Shown: piece by piece, positions 8,013-16,596 of the stretch
Layout: each line of letters begins with the position of its first letter
How positions within the stretch are numbered: the first letter of the stretch is position 1
From: Armatimonadota bacterium
Lineage (GTDB): Bacteria; Armatimonadota; Zipacnadia; JAUWAU01
Assembly: GCA_030601885.1 (NCBI GenBank)
Contig: JAUWAU010000029.1
Span: 1 to 64,000, forward strand
DNA length: 64,000 nucleotides
Direction of reading: 5' to 3'
Made by a program: the position numbers and the translations under genes
The notes under the pieces: generated by a model
Database searches by the model: none
What the model saw: the letters and a program-made list of their open reading frames with translations, nothing else
What the model was told of the DNA's origin: nothing

Positions 8013-9980
8013 CTATTCCCGCATGCGGGGGTCTCCGGCCAGCCTGCTGAGGTACTCCTTGGCTTGCTCCGCCAGCGGGCTGTTGAGCTGGGCGCACCGG
8101 CGGAAGGCCTCGGCCGCGGCGTGGACGTCGCCCAGTTGCCCGCGGCACGCTCCGAGCGCCAGCCACCCTTCCGCGTTGGCGGGGTCGATGGCGACGCTTC
8201 TGCCGTACTCGGCCGCGGCCCGATCGATCGATCCGGCTGCCGCGTATACGGCCGCCAGGTCCTGGTGTATCCGGGCGTCGTTTGGGCGCAGATGAGCGGC
8301 GCGCTCAAAGGCGGCTATGGCCCTCTCGTAGTCCTCCTTGTTCCCGTAGAAGACGCCGAGGTTGTAATGGGCATCCGCGCAGCGCGGGTCCATGCTCGCC
8401 GCACGTTGGAGGTACCACTCAGCCTTCTGCTCATCGCCCTGCTCGCCGAACAACACGCCCAGCCGGACCCGCACGTTGACGTTGCTGTTGTCGATGTTCA
8501 GCAGCTTTCGATAATACTTCAGCGCCTTGTCGTATTCCCCCATCTGCTGATACAGCGTGCCAAGCTGCAGCAGCGCTTCCGTGTCCTGTGGGCGCAGCTC
8601 GGCGACTACCTCCAGGTGCTCGACGGCCTTGTCGTACTGCGGTGGGTCGGCGTGGAAGTACCACCTCGCCACACGGATCTGAGCGTGCCAACTGGACGGG
8701 TTCTTCTCCACCGTATCACGCCAGAGCCCGAAAGCGTCGGCCCAGTCGGCGTTGCGCGCGATCGTCAGTCCCGAGCACACGAGCACGACCAAGATGCACA
8801 GGGCCCATGCAAGCCGGGCGCGAAGGCGGGCGGAGAGCCAGGTGAGGCGGAACTCGGCCAGTCGGTGCAGCAGGAAGCCGAAGACCATGCACAGGCCGAT
8901 TGAGGGCCCATAGACGCGGGACTCGGCGATGGCTCTGCCCATGAAGGCAACGCGGAACGCCGGGGCGAGGGCGACCACGAACCAGCCAAGGGCGAACAGC
9001 ACGGTCTTTGAGCGGCGCGCTGCCAGAACTGCTCCGGCAATGAGGGCGAGCACAAAGGGGGCTGTCGGGAGCAGCGGGGGAAGCAGCTCCCCCGCATGGA
9101 TGTGCCAATACCTGTCCAGACACAGCCCCACCGGCGCCAGGAACAGCCGGATGTACTGGCCCAGAACGATGATGACCGCGCCAAGATACGTGGCCGGAGC
9201 CGGCGTCGAGCGGGGCATGACCGGCATGAGCGGGTCGAGCGCGAAGAACACCAAGACTGCTCCCGCAAAGGGGAGCAAGCTCAGCAGATGCCGGCGCCAC
9301 TGGGTCCGCGGCACGAAGCACCACACGTACAGGACCAGGAGGGCCGGGAGGATGATGGCGGTAGCCTTGGAGAGGATGGCGAGCCCGAAGCACACGACGG
9401 CGCCTATGTAGAGGGCGAGCGCCCGGCGCGCGCCGGGGCGTTCCGCGTATCGTGCATACATGAGCACGGCCATCAGCACGAAGGTGACGGCCATGAGCTG
9501 CGAGCGCACCTTGGCCCACACGACCGCCTCGGTATGCAGCGGATGTGCGGCGAATAGCAGCGTGCTGAAGATGGCGACCCGTCTGTGGCCGAAGATGCGA
9601 TATGCGAGCACATACGCCAACACACAGTTGGCGATGTGCAGCAGCACGTTCGTCACATGAAAGCCAACTGGGTTGAGCCCCCAGATGCGGTAGTCGAGAG
9701 CGAAGCTGATCTCGGCAACCGGCCGGTAGCTGCGGCCTGGAAAGGTGCGGAAGTACTCCTCATGGAAACGCTGCCAGTAGCGGGGTGTGAAGAACTCAGG
9801 GATGTTTCCAAGATGGCGTATCCCCTCGTTGCCCTTTATCAGCCAGTCGTCATCCCAGATGAAGGGCGTCGGGATACCGTTCAGGTACACGCCCCCGGCA
9901 ACGATGGCGATGGCGAGCAATCCCAGGCCGTGCTGTCGCACCGCCTGTCGCATCGGGCTGTGCCGTATGGCGTTGCTCAT
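8013..9980 (-). CDS. TMTC-like GT-C membrane protein with C-terminal TPR repeats (copy 2)
   Basis: Protein of 655 residues and paralogue of 1293-3206. It has a first helix (about 18-34), an Asp cluster (D43-D45 in PFIWDDDWLI), about ten further membrane segments to roughly residue 420, and five or more TPR units (for example PQDTEALLQLGTLYQQMGEY and CADAHYNLGVFYGNKEDYER). The function is inferred to be lipid-linked sugar transfer to exported proteins; the substrate is unknown. ATG 9980 has no Shine-Dalgarno sequence but overlaps the stop of the upstream TPR remnant as ATGA. This suggests that its ancestor was translationally coupled to a gene now lost. Confidence 0.85.
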   Translation of the reverse strand: MSNAIRHSPMRQAVRQHGLGLLAIAIVAGGVYLNGIPTPFIWDDDWLIKGNEGIRHLGNIPEFFTPRYWQRFHEEYFRTFPGRSYRPVAEISFALDYRIWGLNPVGFHVTNVLLHIANCVLAYVLAYRIFGHRRVAIFSTLLFAAHPLHTEAVVWAKVRSQLMAVTFVLMAVLMYARYAERPGARRALALYIGAVVCFGLAILSKATAIILPALLVLYVWCFVPRTQWRRHLLSLLPFAGAVLVFFALDPLMPVMPRSTPAPATYLGAVIIVLGQYIRLFLAPVGLCLDRYWHIHAGELLPPLLPTAPFVLALIAGAVLAARRSKTVLFALGWFVVALAPAFRVAFMGRAIAESRVYGPSIGLCMVFGFLLHRLAEFRLTWLSARLRARLAWALCILVVLVCSGLTIARNADWADAFGLWRDTVEKNPSSWHAQIRVARWYFHADPPQYDKAVEHLEVVAELRPQDTEALLQLGTLYQQMGEYDKALKYYRKLLNIDNSNVNVRVRLGVLFGEQGDEQKAEWYLQRAASMDPRCADAHYNLGVFYGNKEDYERAIAAFERAAHLRPNDARIHQDLAAVYAAAGSIDRAAAEYGRSVAIDPANAEGWLALGACRGQLGDVHAAAEAFRRCAQLNSPLAEQAKEYLSRLAGDPRMRE

Positions 9981-10171
9981 GGCTGCTGGGGACGGCCGCT
10001 GCCATCCGGCGTCATGCTCACGCGGCGGCGCTCGTGCTCGGCGTGCGGCGCGAGCATCTCCAGTCGCCCTCGGGCCGGCTCAGCCGGCGGACCGCCCAAT
10101 TCCATGCACTTACTGTAACAGCGGACCGCTTCCTGTGCGTTCCCCAGCTTCTCGTGGCGTCCCTGCGCGCC
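9977..10171 (-). pseudogene. 3' remnant of a third TMTC/TPR gene
   Basis: On the minus strand this stretch translates as the end of a TPR protein (EKLGNAQEAVRCYSKCMELG, then a tail rich in Ala and Arg). It aligns with the C-terminus of the 1293-3206 protein, which has EKLGNAQEAVRCYRKCTELG. An in-frame stop (10172-10174) directly precedes the homology, so only about 64 codons are left. The first residues, QGRHE, match a different TPR unit of that protein (LVQGRHEEA), as if recombination between repeats deleted the body. The stop codon (9977-9979) overlaps the ATG of the next gene. Confidence 0.75.
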
Positions 10172-10730
10172 TCACGTTATGCGGCGGGGCCGTACATACC
10201 CCACTGAATTGTTTTTCGCGGCGGAATGGCTATTCTGCTTCGAAGATTCGGCCCGTCGGCCCACCCGTACTACTCTGCGAAGTAGCGACCCTTCGCTACG
10301 TAGCACGAGTTGTAGCCGGAGCAGCTTGCTCCGGCGGCCCCCAGCTCCCCGCCGGGCCCATCTTCATCGTGGAGTTTCGGGATCTCTCCCCGAAACTCAC
10401 CGGGTGGCCCACCGGGCCATGGAGAACTGCTTCCCGCTTTCAGTTTTTCTTCTGGATTTTGGCCGCCCGCAAGAAAAGACCGCCGGCGGCGAGGAGATCG
10501 CTCCCCAGCGCCGCCGGCAATGTATGACACGTCTGTTTCGCGCGGCACTCGTGCTTCTCGTGCTTCGGAGCAGGCCGCTTGCTACTCTGCGAAGTGCCTA
10601 CTCCGCCGAAGTAGCTTCGGCTACGAAGGCTGGAAGCGACACTTCGCTACGTAGCACGAGTCGCAGAGTAGTACTGCCCGTTGATCTTTCATGCGCCAAG
10701 TCCGTGAAGCGCGCAACTGGGTTCCACGGC
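10172..10730. repeat. composite cluster of palindromic repeat families A and C
   Basis: This gene-free stretch is a mosaic. Family C occupies about 10270-10312 and 10560-10676 (GCTACTCTGCGAAG, CTTCGCTACGTAGCACGAG). Family A occupies about 10313-10435, with the palindrome CCGGAGCAGCTTGCTCCGG at its left end, then a segment shared with 57541-57595. A further palindrome, GAGTTTCGGGATCTCTCC and its complement, interrupts the usual A core near 10372-10404. The segment near 10447-10470 resembles bases 15-50. No gene was recognised. Confidence 0.7.
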
Positions 10731-11525
10731 CTACAGGTCGTCCTCGTCGCACATCGTCCACATCCCGTAGTCCGGCGCCCTCATCCACTTCGCGTGCCCG
10801 TCGCAGAAGGAGTAGTTGTTGCCGTCGTTGTGTGTCTGCAGGGCCGGGTTGTTGAGCGTCCACTCCACATACGCATGGCCGCTCTCGCCCACGTCCTCCT
10901 CGTTCTGGCCGGAGCACGATCGGTACCCGGTATCCGACTTGAACTCCACCAGCATGATGTGGTACGCGGGGGCCGTGATCCGGGCCTCCCTCATGTTGAA
11001 GATGCCGTCGAAGGCGCTCTGGTTGCCGGCAGATGAGCACAACCTGGTACAATGGTCACATTCGATGCTCCCGACTCCAGTTCCGCCGTACGAGTTAGTG
11101 TGGTAGGCCGTGCCTGTTGCCCACGAATAGCTCCACTCGCAGGTCGGCAGGGGGAAGTTGGCACGACATGTCTTTGTCGTGCTCCAGCTCGGGCAGACGA
11201 AGATGCCGGCATTCCGGACATACGGCTGCATCAGCGACGGGACCATCCACGCCGACTTCGCCTCGCGGTTGTCGCACGGCGGGTCGCCGATATTGACCCA
11301 CACGTCGGTGTTGCGACCCGGGACGATCGGCAAGACCTCGTCATAGTCGCTCGTGTACATGATCGTGGCCAGGGCGAGCTGCTTCATGTTGCTCAGACAC
11401 GACGTCTGCCGCGCCTTCTCGCGGGCCTTGGCAAACACGGGAAACAAGATCGCTGCGAGGATAGCGATGATAGCGATAACCACCAACAACTCAATCAACG
11501 TAAAGCCTGAATACATCTTTCGCAT
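10731..11525 (-). CDS. pseudopilin, H-X9-DG family (copy 4)
   Basis: Pseudopilin of 264 residues. Leader MRKMYSG then FTLIELLVV with Glu at +5 and [20 protein letters not shown], ending with [12 protein letters not shown] (H-X9-DG, about residue 232). It is the most divergent of the four: the central NRTCR segment is KTCR and the region before H-X9-DG differs. ATG 11525 has GAGGAG 8 nt upstream; a GTG three bases earlier is less well spaced. It heads the minus-strand pilin/GT-C region and is divergent from the MBL hydrolase gene at 11996. Confidence 0.9.
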   Translation of the reverse strand: MRKMYSGFTLIELLVVIAIIAILAAILFPVFAKAREKARQTSCLSNMKQLALATIMYTSDYDEVLPIVPGRNTDVWVNIGDPPCDNREAKSAWMVPSLMQPYVRNAGIFVCPSWSTTKTCRANFPLPTCEWSYSWATGTAYHTNSYGGTGVGSIECDHCTRLCSSAGNQSAFDGIFNMREARITAPAYHIMLVEFKSDTGYRSCSGQNEEDVGESGHAYVEWTLNNPALQTHNDGNNYSFCDGHAKWMRAPDYGMWTMCDEDDL

Positions 11526-11995
11526 CACTTTGTCTCCTCTTTGGTATTTCGTACACTCTTACGGCGAGAAAACGAACCGGGCCTCACCTCCTCGGGCTCC
11601 AGGATGTTGCTTCGTCCACATCCGTGGACGAACCGCCGCACGGTACGTGGGGCGGCAGCGCCCACCCGGCATGCGGTGGCGTAGACGAACGCACTCGGCG
11701 ACCGAGCACGTCAGCACCGCCGCATGGCCAGTGGCGCCTGTGTTATGATACTGCTCCTGCGTCACAAGGATAGGCAACTCCCGCGTCCGGGGGAACAGAA
11801 CGACCGCGGGACCACGGCGGGGAACAGGCAGACGACTTGCTCAAATGCCGGCGAACGTCAGCTTTCAACACTACCTGGCAAATCTGGCAGGTCGTCACGT
11901 TATTGGGCCTGATTATGTGCAGGCCCATCTCGCCGTCTTTGTCTTTGAGCAGATTATAACATGTCAATAGCCATGTATGCAAGGGGTTAAAGGCA
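11526..11995. other. divergent intergenic region
   Basis: 470 bases separate the minus-strand pseudopilin 4 from the plus-strand MBL gene. It should carry both promoters, but I find only weak candidates: a minus-strand TATCAT at 11745-11750 and a plus-strand TATAAC near 11954, neither with a good -35. No gene or repeat was recognised. Confidence 0.5.
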
Positions 11996-13105
11996 ATGGC
12001 GCAGAGGACGTGGAACCGAGGCCTGGGTGGCATTACAATAGAAGATCGCGGCAATGCTGCGGGGGAGCGGGACCTGCCCATGATAGGTTTTGAGCTGGTC
12101 AACGGATCCGTTGGTGATCCGTGCGTGTACATACAGGTGCCGTTCACGCGGGCCAACGCGATGCTGGACTGCGGCTTGAACGTTTCCGTGCCCGCGGGCA
12201 AGCTGCTGCGCGTCGCCGACGTCTTCGTCAGCCATGCGCACATTGACCACATGATCGGCTTCGACTGGCTGGTGCGGGCCAACCTGACCCACGACAAGGT
12301 GCTGAACGTGTACGGGCCTGCCCCGCTCGCGGAGCAAGTGCAGAGCCGGCTGCGCGCCTATACGTGGAATCTCGACACCCGCGCATGGGTCACCATCGTG
12401 TGCCACGAGATCGGCGACGACGCCATCACCACCACCCGGCTGCCGTGCGAGAATCGGTTCGTGCCGGGCGAGCCGCCGCGGGTCCGGCCGCTGGCAGAAG
12501 ATGTGATCCCACATCCGCACCTGCGGGTGCGCTTTGCGCGGTTGGAGCACCGCATTACCTCGGTCGCCTACTCGCTCCAGGCGCCACCGCGCATGAACGT
12601 AGATGCCGCCGCGCTGGCCGAGGCGGGGCTCGCCCCCGGCCCATGGCTGCGGGAGCTGAAAAGCCGGGCGGCGCTGTCTCTCCGAATGTCGCCAGGCGGC
12701 CGGTGTCCCGAGGCCGGACTGCCGGACGATGACCGCATCGACGCAGACGGCCGCACTCTGCCGACGAAACAGCTCATCCGCGATCTGCTCAGCGTCAAAG
12801 AGGGATTCAAGTTGGTGTACGTCACCGATACGCTGTACACGCCGGAGACGCGGGAGAGCATCGTGGATCTGGCCCGGAACGCGGACGTGTTCCTGTGCGA
12901 GGGGATGTTCTTAACCCGCGACGCCGACACGGCGCGGTCCGTGTATCACCTGACGGCACAGCAGGCCGGCCAACTGGCGGCGCAGGCCGACGTGGGGGAG
13001 TTGGTGCTGTTCCACTTCTCTGGCCGATACGCCGACGACTACGGCGCGCTCGTGCGCGAGGCGCGCCGGGAGTTCCCGCGCGTGCGCGCGTGCGGCATCG
13101 ACTAA
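11996..13105 (+). CDS. RNase Z-like metallo-beta-lactamase fold hydrolase
   Basis: Protein of 369 residues. The zinc motif HxHxDH is present (SHAHIDHMIGFD, H80-H85). Later signatures are VTDTLYTPE, an acidic ADVFLCEGMF strand, a helical segment and LVLFHFSGRY near the C-terminus; the HFS-x-RY element is typical of the RNase Z/ElaC branch. It may process RNA, but related proteins hydrolyse other phosphodiesters or esters, so tRNA 3' processing is not assured. The central region has an insertion (about residues 180-260) longer than in ElaC. An ATG at 12080 (MIGFELV) is an alternative start with a purine-rich stretch upstream. Confidence 0.75.
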   Translation: MAQRTWNRGLGGITIEDRGNAAGERDLPMIGFELVNGSVGDPCVYIQVPFTRANAMLDCGLNVSVPAGKLLRVADVFVSHAHIDHMIGFDWLVRANLTHDKVLNVYGPAPLAEQVQSRLRAYTWNLDTRAWVTIVCHEIGDDAITTTRLPCENRFVPGEPPRVRPLAEDVIPHPHLRVRFARLEHRITSVAYSLQAPPRMNVDAAALAEAGLAPGPWLRELKSRAALSLRMSPGGRCPEAGLPDDDRIDADGRTLPTKQLIRDLLSVKEGFKLVYVTDTLYTPETRESIVDLARNADVFLCEGMFLTRDADTARSVYHLTAQQAGQLAAQADVGELVLFHFSGRYADDYGALVREARREFPRVRACGID

Positions 13106-13109
13106 TACT

Positions 13110-13266
13110 ACAACCGTGCTTGTCATTCTGATGAGCGAGAGGACCGGAACCAGTCCTCCGCGACGAAGAATCTCGGCCCCCGGCGCTCCTTTTCCTGTCA
13201 AAAGCGAGATTCTTCGCTCCGTTGCACTCCGCTCAGAATGACATGACTCGACAAGCACGGTTGCAG
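13110..13266. repeat. MITE-like inverted-repeat element filling a convergent gap
   Basis: An element of about 157 bp fills the space between two converging stop codons. The outer arms CAACCGTGCTTGT (13111-13123) and its complement (13251-13263) are perfect over 13 bp. Next come CATTCTGATGAGCG (13124-13137) against CGCTCAGAATGAC (13230-13242), then GACGAAGAATCTCG (13162-13175) against CGAGATTCTTCG (13205-13216). The transcript from either strand would fold into a long hairpin and could terminate both genes. A related outer module appears at about 38651-38675 and 38835-38855. Confidence 0.8.
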
Positions 13267-13268
13267 GA

Positions 13269-14207
13269 TCAGTCGGGCGTCTTCGGTGGCTCAGCCGGTG
13301 GCTTGCGCTTCTCTTCGTCTGGCTCCTTGGGATGCTCCTCGGGTTTCTTGGTCCCTTTTCTATCGCGTGGCACAATAATGATGGTGCCCTTGCCGTCGCG
13401 GCCGTCGGGCAGGCGGAACTCGTATTCGTATTCACCCTCGGGCTTCGGCCAGACGCGCGGCCACACGTCCAGCAGCTCGCGTTCCCGCGGAATGATGATG
13501 GCCCCCTCGCCGCCCTGCCCGCGGGGGATTATCTGTATCTCCCCCCACGTGGGACGGCCCTTGCCGATCGGCCTCGCCGGATTGACCGGGTACCAGTACT
13601 GCGACGTGGGCCCAGCGCCCCAGTAGCGCTGCTTGCGGCCGCGAACGGTCGGCGGATCCGTGGGATTCCAGACGGTGCCGCTCTCGCCGAAGAACTCGGG
13701 CGGCGGCTTGTCACTGTACCGGCGGAGAATCTCGATCTTCGGCCCCACGCCAGGAAGCCGACGGCGAAGCTGCTCCAGCCAACGTCGCTGTCGATCCCGC
13801 TTCTCGGATGCCTCGACGCTTACAGTAACAGTGGCGGAGGCCACGCGGCCGGCGCTGTCTTTGGCCTGGGCGCGCAGCCGGTGCTCGCCGGCAGCGACCT
13901 GCTCCAGGCTCCACGTGAACGACCGTGTGCCTTGCGGCTCTCCCTGCGGGGGGCGGTACTCGAACTGCCGCTTCCCGTCAACGAAGACCTCCACGAGCAC
14001 GATGGGGTGCTCGGCGCTGCCGGCATACGACACTTCGATGCGAGTTGCCTCGTCCGCCAGCTTTGCGCCCTCTTTGGGGTTGATGAACTTGATGGTCGGA
14101 TTGGGGGCTGCTCCGAGCTGCATCGATGTGACGAACAGGAGCAGCAAAGCTCCCCCTGCCAGTATGCTCCATCGGCCGACCGCCTCGCCCCTGCTGGTCA
14201 CTGGCAA
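13269..14207 (-). CDS. secreted protein with bacterial Ig-like domain
   Basis: Protein of 312 residues of unknown function. An N-terminal hydrophobic segment (about 13-33, SILAGGALLLLFVTSMQLGA) looks like a signal peptide or anchor. Residues about 36-130 form an Ig-like domain (IKFINPKEGAKLADEATRIEVSY, VEVFVDGKRQ, GEHRLRAQAKDSAGRVASATVTV) of the type found in adhesins and secreted enzymes. The rest is Pro/Arg/Gly-rich with Trp and Tyr, ending in a charged proline-rich tail (KKPEEHPKEPDEEKRKPPAE). It converges with the MBL gene and shares the inverted-repeat terminator region with it. No catalytic motif was recognised. Confidence 0.65.
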   Translation of the reverse strand: MPVTSRGEAVGRWSILAGGALLLLFVTSMQLGAAPNPTIKFINPKEGAKLADEATRIEVSYAGSAEHPIVLVEVFVDGKRQFEYRPPQGEPQGTRSFTWSLEQVAAGEHRLRAQAKDSAGRVASATVTVSVEASEKRDRQRRWLEQLRRRLPGVGPKIEILRRYSDKPPPEFFGESGTVWNPTDPPTVRGRKQRYWGAGPTSQYWYPVNPARPIGKGRPTWGEIQIIPRGQGGEGAIIIPRERELLDVWPRVWPKPEGEYEYEFRLPDGRDGKGTIIIVPRDRKGTKKPEEHPKEPDEEKRKPPAEPPKTPD

Positions 14208-14429
14208 TCCCTCCCATCACGCTCGCGAGCTCATCCGGATGGAGCCGTCCACGTTTGTTTGACGATCAGGCGGTGGAAAAGGTTCGACGGGAAAAGGAAC
14301 GGGCATGTCCGGGGATTCACGCCGTGGCGGGCCAAAGGAGTGAGGAGGGACGCCGCGGCCGGCGCCGACGACCTTGACACGGCAACCGCGCCATGGCTAC
14401 AATTTGCCACATCACGGAAGCGGAGATGG

Positions 14430-14750
14430 ATGGCGATGGAGGGTTGGGTCGTGCCCCTCGTTCAACAGCTTGGCCTCGGAGGCATTACCGGCGCTATTGC
14501 GGGCTACGCCTTCAAGAAGCTCACCAAGATAGTCGCCATCGGCCTGGGCCTGATCTTCATCCTCCTCCAGTACCTCGCCTACAAGCACTTCATCAGCATC
14601 AACTGGGGCGAGATCGGCGGCGCCGCCGCGCCGCACCTGACCGGTGGCGGGCAGAGCGCGGCGGCGGCCGTCTGGCAAGTGCTGACGCACAATCTGCCCT
14701 TCGGCGCCGCCTTCACCGGCGGCTTCGTCCTCGGGTTCAAGAAAGGCTAG
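14430..14750 (+). CDS. FUN14 family small membrane protein
   Basis: Small protein of about 106 residues: MAMEGWVVPLVQQLGLGGIT, a Gly-rich helix with GYAFKKLTK, a strongly hydrophobic helix (IVAIGLGLIFILLQYLAY), an amphipathic linker with INWGEI, and a last glycine-rich helix ending FVLGFKKG. The GYAxKK, LGLIFILLQ-LAY and N-W elements match the FUN14 family, whose eukaryotic members are mitophagy receptors; bacterial members have no assigned role. The start is ATG 14430 or ATG 14436; GGAG (14422-14425) is spaced better for the latter. The frame stays open far upstream but that part does not look coding. Confidence 0.7.
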   Translation: MAMEGWVVPLVQQLGLGGITGAIAGYAFKKLTKIVAIGLGLIFILLQYLAYKHFISINWGEIGGAAAPHLTGGGQSAAAAVWQVLTHNLPFGAAFTGGFVLGFKKG

Positions 14751-14777
14751 CCGCTGCGTGAACAGGCAACGGCGTCG

Positions 14778-14876
14778 GGCTAGAAGGGACTCCGCCGAAG
14801 CGGCTACGTCCCTCGGGCCGTCGCCAAAGGGGCTTTGGCCCGTCGGCGACTCGCGACGGCGGAAGCCCGACCTACG
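14778..14876. repeat. palindromic repeat family B
   Basis: Contains AAGGGACTCCGCCGAAGCGG, then a hairpin with CCGTCGCCAAAG and CTTTGGCCCGTCGGCGAC. The same modules occur at 38690-38825 and about 57683-57720, and variant copies at 39110-39196 and inside the gene at 44477-44554. Confidence 0.75.
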
Positions 14877-14930
14877 CGATCCGCGCAAAGAGCGGGCACG
14901 ACTGGGCGCCCGCTCCATCGAAGGTCAGCA

Positions 14931-14960
14931 CTTGGCCCTTGACCCTTAACCCTTCGCCCT
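14931..14960 (-). repeat. degenerate heptamer tract after the oxidoreductase stop
   Basis: Read on the minus strand, just past the stop of the next gene: AAGGGTTAAGGGTCAAGGGC, 7-base units AAGGGTT/AAGGGTC/AAGGGCC. It belongs to the class of heptamer tracts seen at other gene ends in the window. Confidence 0.6.
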
Positions 14961-14964
14961 GCCT

Positions 14965-16023
14965 CTACCGCACCTTCACCTCCGCCCGCTGCTCGGCCGA
15001 CTCGTAGATGCCGCTCAGGATCTTCTGCGTCACGATGGCCTGCTCCCCCGGCACCGGGGAGGGCGTGTCCTTGCGGATGCAGTCCACGAACTGCCGAATC
15101 TCCTCGTGGTGTGAGCGTATCTTGGGCAGATACTGCGGCTGCGCGGTAGTGAGGTTGCCGTGCTCTTCGCGAATGAAGGTGAGCGGGCTGTTGGACACGC
15201 CGCCCTTCGTGCCGCACACGAACACCTGGTTCATGTTGTTCTCCGCGATGTTGAGGGCGAAGCTGGCCTCGAGCATGACGCAGGCGCCGTTCTTGAAGCG
15301 GATCAGTGCCGCGCCGTGGTCTTCGACGGTGAAGTTGCGATGGTCCCACGCGCCCATTCCGCCGATGCCTTTGCGCGTGCCGATCTCCTGGTACGTCACG
15401 CCGGAGACCGTGGCCGGCTCGGGGAAGTCCATGAGCCACAGGACGAGGTCGAGGATGTGGACGCCGAGGTCAATGAGCGGGCCGCCTCCCTGAAGCTCCT
15501 TGCTGGTGAAGACGCCCCAGCCGGGAATGCCGCGGCGGCGCAGCATCGAGGCATGGGCATAATAGATGCGGCCCAGGGCCCCGCTGTCCACGAACTCCTT
15601 CATGGCCATGGTCTCGGCGCTGAAGCGCATGCTCTGGGCGACCATGAGCTTCCTGCGCGCCTTCTTTGCCGCCCGGCACATGGCGCGCGCCTCGGCCACC
15701 GTCATGGCCATGGGCTTCTCGACGATGACGTGCTTGCCCGCCCTCAGCGCCGCAACGGTGATGGGCTTGTGGAACTTGTTGGGCGTACAGACGTCAACGA
15801 TGTCCACCTCGTCCATCTTCAGCACTTTGCGGTAGTCGGTGAACACGTGGGGCACGTCGAACTTCTCCGCCGCCTCCTGCGCTCGCTCTTCGATCACGTC
15901 GCATGAGGCCACCATCTCCACCTTCTGCCCCTTGAGCTGCTGCCACCCGGGCATATGCGTATTCTGCGCAATACCTCCCGTCCCAACGATGGCGACGCCG
16001 AGCTTACCCGTATGACGGGCCAT
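14965..16023 (-). CDS. Gfo/Idh/MocA family oxidoreductase
   Basis: NAD(P)-dependent sugar or polyol dehydrogenase-like protein of about 352 residues. The N-terminal Rossmann fold has VAIVGTGGIAQNTHMPGW (about 9-26). The family EKP motif is in VIVEKPMAMT (about residue 100), and the C-terminal alpha/beta domain includes GGGPLIDLGVHILDLVLWLM, where Asp and His of D-x-G-x-H are the usual catalytic residues. ATG 16023 has AGGAGGA 7 nt upstream; the frame extends eight codons further without support. The stop is followed at once by a heptamer tract. The next gene upstream is a cupin, a common companion in sugar metabolism loci. Substrate unknown. Confidence 0.9.
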   Translation of the reverse strand: MARHTGKLGVAIVGTGGIAQNTHMPGWQQLKGQKVEMVASCDVIEERAQEAAEKFDVPHVFTDYRKVLKMDEVDIVDVCTPNKFHKPITVAALRAGKHVIVEKPMAMTVAEARAMCRAAKKARRKLMVAQSMRFSAETMAMKEFVDSGALGRIYYAHASMLRRRGIPGWGVFTSKELQGGGPLIDLGVHILDLVLWLMDFPEPATVSGVTYQEIGTRKGIGGMGAWDHRNFTVEDHGAALIRFKNGACVMLEASFALNIAENNMNQVFVCGTKGGVSNSPLTFIREEHGNLTTAQPQYLPKIRSHHEEIRQFVDCIRKDTPSPVPGEQAIVTQKILSGIYESAEQRAEVKVR

Positions 16024-16069
16024 GATGCAGTCCTCCTGCCGGCTCATCGCCGGTATGCGATGAGCCTAT

Positions 16070-16154
16070 GGTTAATGGTTCATGGTTGATGGTTAATGAA
16101 CGACGGACCGCGTCGCTGGGGCTGGTTGAGGCCGCTAACCATCAACCATTAACC
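16070..16154. repeat. inverted heptamer tracts between cupin and oxidoreductase
   Basis: The left arm 16070-16088 (GGTTAATGGTTCATGGTTG) and right arm 16136-16154 pair at 17 of 19 positions. Each is made of GGTTAAT/GGTTGAT-like heptamers. On the minus strand the right arm contains the TAA stop of the cupin gene. The stem could form between the two genes and might act as a terminator or mRNA processing site. Confidence 0.65.
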
Positions 16155-16511
16155 CTTGTCCTCCACTATCACCTCATCCGCCGGATCGAGCGCCGGAACG
16201 CCCACAATGACCGTCCGAAAGTCGCCCCAGCCGCGATGCGGCACCCCGGCCGGGATGTACAGCATCAGCCCGGGCCGCAGCTCGAAGCGCTCGTCGTCCA
16301 GCTCCATCGTGCCCGAGCCTTCGATGATGAAGTATATCTCGGCGCTGTGCTCGTGGTAATGCTTCGCCGAGTCCTGGATGTGCGTGACGTACAGATTGGC
16401 AACCTCAGTGTCGGCGCGCGTCAGCGGCCGCACGCTCGTCCCGCACGGACACGGCACGCCGGGGACGTCGTCGATGTGTCGGACGATGTAGCGCTTGGTG
16501 GTCGTACTCAC
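16149..16511 (-). CDS. cupin domain protein
   Basis: Protein of 120 residues with a single cupin beta-barrel: HYHEHSAEIYFIIEGSGTMELDDE (metal-binding H-x-H...E motif, about residues 51-74) and a second motif around PGLMLYIPAGVPHRGW. The N-terminal VPCPCGTSVRPLTRADTEVAN region suits sugar-isomerase-like or regulatory cupins; the true role is unknown. The start is GTG 16511, supported by AGGAGGAT 5-6 nt upstream. It lies 125 bases upstream of the Gfo/Idh/MocA gene in the same direction, so the two are probably cotranscribed. Its stop codon is part of a heptamer tract. Confidence 0.85.
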   Translation of the reverse strand: MSTTTKRYIVRHIDDVPGVPCPCGTSVRPLTRADTEVANLYVTHIQDSAKHYHEHSAEIYFIIEGSGTMELDDERFELRPGLMLYIPAGVPHRGWGDFRTVIVGVPALDPADEVIVEDKG

Positions 16512-16596
16512 TTGCTATCCTCCTGCGCACCCAGCATGCCCTGGCGACCTGTGTAGATTCGTATGGAGGAGAGGGCAGTCCTCCTTGTGAGGCTAT

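Noticed and set aside
10172-10730. Insertion sequence next to the TPR remnant
   Set aside because: There is no transposase frame and no pair of terminal repeats bounding the whole stretch; it is a mosaic of short palindromic modules.
13332-14750. Long plus-strand open frame covering the Ig-like gene region and the FUN14 gene
   Set aside because: Only the last 107 codons look like protein (FUN14). The upstream part is antisense to a better-supported gene and reads as random GC-rich composition.
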